The notes under the pieces: generated by a model | What the model was told of the DNA's origin: nothing | Databases searched by the model: none | Seen by the model: only the letters and a program-made list of their open reading frames with translations | DNA from: Dryas octopetala | Lineage: Eukaryota > Streptophyta > Magnoliopsida > Rosales > Rosaceae | Reading direction: 5' to 3' | NCBI GenBank assembly: GCA_963921425.1 | Contig: OY992836.1 | Location: 13,967,614-14,031,613, forward strand | DNA: 64,000 nt | In this document: positions 61,249 to 64,000 of the stretch, in pieces | Layout: every line of letters begins with the position of its first letter | Position numbering within the stretch: position 1 is the stretch's first letter | Made by a program: the position numbers and the translations under genes

Positions 61249-61326
61249 TAATATGTCTGCTTCTTTTTTTGGCCAGGTAATATGTCACCTTTTTTTTTTT
61301 TGGCCAGGTAATATGTCTGCTTCTTT
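61249..61326 (-). repeat. Composite micro-insertion
   Basis: A perfect 18-bp repeat TAATATGTCTGCTTCTTT (61249-61266 and 61309-61326) encloses 42 bp. That stretch holds two poly(T)-TGGCCAGG units and a partial third repeat copy TAATATGTCACC (61278-61289). It looks like two successive insertions at one site. Confidence 0.6.
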
Positions 61327-61361
61327 AAATACACAGTTTCAAAACTTATCAATCAAAGGTA

Positions 61362-61505
61362 GCAACCATACTGCCTTCAAATTGCTCATTCACAGCATCT
61401 GAAAAATGTCACTATTTTTTGGAAAAAGACATCAATTATCATGTATGTCACTTTTTATATTATTGCACATTGCAAATTTAATTAGATGCTGACATTGCGG
61501 TCCAC
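61362..61505 (+). repeat. Duplicated non-coding block, copy 2
   Basis: Counterpart of 59636-59850, about 1.7 kb downstream in the same orientation and shorter because of internal indels. Confidence 0.75.
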
Positions 61506-62034
61506 TAAACCATATAGTATTAAGCCTTTAGGGTATTATATATACCTAAGAATTCTCTAATACGGGACAAACAATACAAGATGTGAGAAATTATCTCTTA
61601 AATCGATCCCCATACATATATTGATTCTGCAACTGCATCTCACATTTCATACATATATTTTGAATTGGATCCTTTGCTTGTTTTATTATATTTATTTTTA
61701 CTTAACTTTTAATGTTAGTCATATACCTTTTATTCAATGGTAGGGAGCAAAAGATAAAATGATCGAATTTGTAACACTTTTGAGTGTGAATAGAGTTAAA
61801 TAAACTCTTGAATTTATATTACACAGTTAGAATTGAAACAAACAAAAATAAGATAAACAGAGAATCTAAATTAAATATTTTTTAATAGAGATTTTAAAAA
61901 TAATAAAAAAATTATGACTAAATACCAAATATCAAAAGTTTTTAGCAAAACAACAAGATACTAATTAATCTTTTTTAGTTTAGGTACTAACCTAGAACAA
62001 GACATTTTGGATTAAGTAACAAATTTGTACAAAA

Positions 62035-62400
62035 CATGAATTTTTTGACACCGAGCGCTCGGCCAAAGTGTCGAGCCCGCGGTGGTTTTCCGTTGGTTTT
62101 TTTTCGGTTTGCTATATAGCTGCATGTGATTGTTCAACAATCACAACCGAACAGTTACAACTGTGACTGTATAAAATTCATAAAAATTCAAAGTTTATAA
62201 GGATTTAATATTTTTTATTTAGGCTTGGAGGATGAAGTCTTACAATCTAGAGACTAAACATTAAAGCTTAAGCCTCGCAAATATTGAAAAAACAACAAAT
62301 AAATAAAAAATTTGTGACTGTTGTACAATCACAATTGATTTTTTTAAACAAAAAAAAATCTCACGAGCACTTGGTGAACAGTGCCGAGCGTTCGGTAAAA
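62035..62400. mobile_element. Possible fold-back element with CGAGCG palindromes
   Basis: The left part carries ACCGAGCGCTCGGCCAAAGT and the right part CCGAGCGTTCGGTAAAATC, roughly inverted to each other. The interior has TTCAACAATCACAACC and TTGTGACTGTTGTACAATCA motifs similar to those in the hAT-like element near 11000-11250. Boundaries and family are uncertain. Confidence 0.35.
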
Positions 62401-64000
62401 TCACTTTTTAAAAGTTGGTTCATAAACTGAAATTTAATATTTAAAGTGAAATGATATAAAAGTTTTGATAATTAAAACGAAAAAAACATTGAAATTTCAC
62501 AAACCTAAAAAATAAACAGTTTTGAATTATAATGCAGAGTAAGTGCATAAAAAATCCCTCAATAGAAGCTTTCTCTTTATATACATACAATTTTTTACTA
62601 CAATATAGCTTAATTGATCTAACCAGATCGAGGGCCCAACCTGCTTAAGTTCATAACCATTGGTTTCACACTTTCACATACTACTATAACATCTTTAATT
62701 GCTTTTTATGTACAAAATCAACAACAAAGATTAGATTTTGTATAGAATTAAACAATAAGTAAGCGTTATTCAAATATAATCATAATATGGTAAGGTCTCA
62801 AGTGTCAATTACCCATTACAGTTTGACAACGAAATAAATAAATAAAGGACGAGAAAGGAAAGAAAAAAAGTAATAACAAAGAAGAATAAGAATTACAGAG
62901 GAGGAAAAGGAAAGATTGGTAAAGAAAGAAAGTAGGGTGATATATTTGATGTACGAGGAAGCGTCAGCGCCAATTTCTAAGTTTGTAAGTAACTGTCTCT
63001 TTTGCCCAATAGGACTGAGACTCAGAGACTGAGTATATATAGACTCACCTTCAAGTCTTCAACTCAATACCAACTATATCGATCTAGACAGTAACTATTC
63101 ATTCACTTCACTAGTATTCATATAGTGCATGGATGGTCCCTATTCCTAAATCCTAATCCATCGATTCTCTTTGTCCTTTTTTTCATGGCAATCAAATTAT
63201 TCTTTTCCTTTTTCTTTTTTTCTGATGCTGCCCCCTTTCTCTTTTGATCTTCTTACTTTTGAACGCACTTGCAATCACAAAGGCAAAGAGCTAGTAGTTA
63301 GTTTTGGGCTGACCACAAGTGATCACTTTGCAGCATTCTTTGCCATCACTTGTTTTGGCTAGTTTTTCATGCATATTCCATATTTCTTCTTCTTCTTTTT
63401 TGCTATTGGTATTTGGTTGGAAGACAGTGGCACTTACAATTGTGTGAGGTCAACTACGACCCAGTTGCAGGTTACAATGATGCTAATAATTGATTATTAA
63501 TTGGTTCCGGTCCAACTTAAACAAACTAATATATACCATTAGAAATTGCTATATATTCTTAGAATCAGCTAGATGCCACTATCACTTTATAAAATTAACC
63601 AAACACCAATTAATTAACAATGAACATGTGTTTCTCATCACTAGATTTAAAATTAAGGTTATGAACTTATGAATTAAGTATCGCAAGTCCCAGATTTTAT
63701 AGTTTTCTTATATTAGATAAAATTAAAAATTACATATTCTAACTCTTTAATCTCCATTATTCTCCGTCACCAAGTAATTGGTTATATGTTTGTCAAACAC
63801 AGAAGTAAGAGGTTATATATATTTATGTGCTTTTTAAGGTTAATAAAAGAAAGGTCGAGGGTTAAAAACAAATTAACAAAACTAGCTAGCTGCTTAATTC
63901 GTGTATATACTGTACGTATATATGGAGTACTCAATGATGCATACAGCTAGCTAGTCGGGCCCTTTTCAGTTTTCAGGATCAGCAGAGGCTGCATATATAA

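Larger units (their letters stand above)
53460..64000. other. Gene-free region upstream of the BLH gene
   Basis: No coding region, tRNA or recognisable miRNA precursor was found in 10.5 kb. Listed contents are MITEs at 56750, 60035 and 62035, micro-insertions at 56457, 59412 and 61249, and a duplicated block (59636-59850 and 61362-61505). The sequence is AT-rich and unusually full of self-complementary tetramers (CTAGCTAG, GTACGTAC, CATGCATG). It could contain distal control sequence for the homeobox gene. Confidence 0.5.

Noticed and set aside
53460-64000. Search for miRNA or other RNA genes in the gene-free region
   Set aside because: No match to conserved plant miRNA sequences I know. The hairpins present are explained by fold-back MITEs.
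1-64000. CRISPR arrays, prokaryotic operons or defence systems
   Set aside because: The window is plant nuclear DNA with spliced genes, and there are no regularly spaced repeats with unique spacers.

Overview
The window is nuclear DNA from a flowering plant. The genes carry canonical GT-AG introns, and all five recognisable proteins are closest to eudicot families. The AT-rich intergenic DNA is crowded with small DNA transposons. The wording of the long SUVR5 and BELL-type proteins suggests a woody rosid, perhaps Rosaceae, but that is an impression and not a search result.

Five protein genes can be rebuilt exon by exon. From left to right they are: (1) the 20S proteasome subunit beta-3 gene (PBC type, + strand, coding 6898-9512, 204 aa); (2) the SUVR5 histone H3K9 methyltransferase gene (+ strand, coding 18543-28411, about 1,514 aa, 5' leader exon near 15.4-16.0 kb); (3) a TMEM220-family membrane protein gene (- strand, 29585-30121, 143 aa); (4) a BTB/POZ protein gene of the At3g50780 type (+ strand, 33786-36800, 536 aa); (5) a BEL1-like TALE homeobox gene of the SAWTOOTH (BLH2/BLH4) type (- strand, 47049-52598, 816 aa). 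SUVR5, TMEM220 and the BELL gene also lie close together in Arabidopsis (At2g23740, At2g23755 and At2g23760, from memory), so the middle of the window looks like an old conserved gene block. No shared pathway is evident; these are independent housekeeping, chromatin and developmental genes.

Region by region: 1-5.6 kb has no supported gene. 5.65-9.5 kb is the proteasome gene, whose promoter has four TGGGCY (site II) motifs and whose leader intron carries an exact 110-bp tandem duplication. 10.5-12.7 kb is a hAT-like element containing a nested 974-bp fold-back MULE that has captured two separate pieces of an alpha-tubulin gene (a Pack-MULE). 14.5-14.7 kb is a degenerate minisatellite. 15.4-28.4 kb is SUVR5, with a hAT element and a SINE nested in its first coding intron and a possible 24-codon cassette exon. 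28.4-36.8 kb holds TMEM220 and the BTB gene. 36.8-47.0 kb is intergenic DNA with several fold-back MITEs. 47.0-53.4 kb is the BELL gene, which has a GC-AG intron. 53.4-64.0 kb is a gene-free upstream region with MITEs and a duplicated block.

The least ordinary pattern is spread over the whole window. At 14 places a 14-26 bp insert, mostly poly(A) or poly(T) and in half the cases ending in TGGC(C), sits between perfect or near-perfect 11-18 bp direct repeats. These look like extremely 5'-truncated retroposon insertions with target-site duplications.
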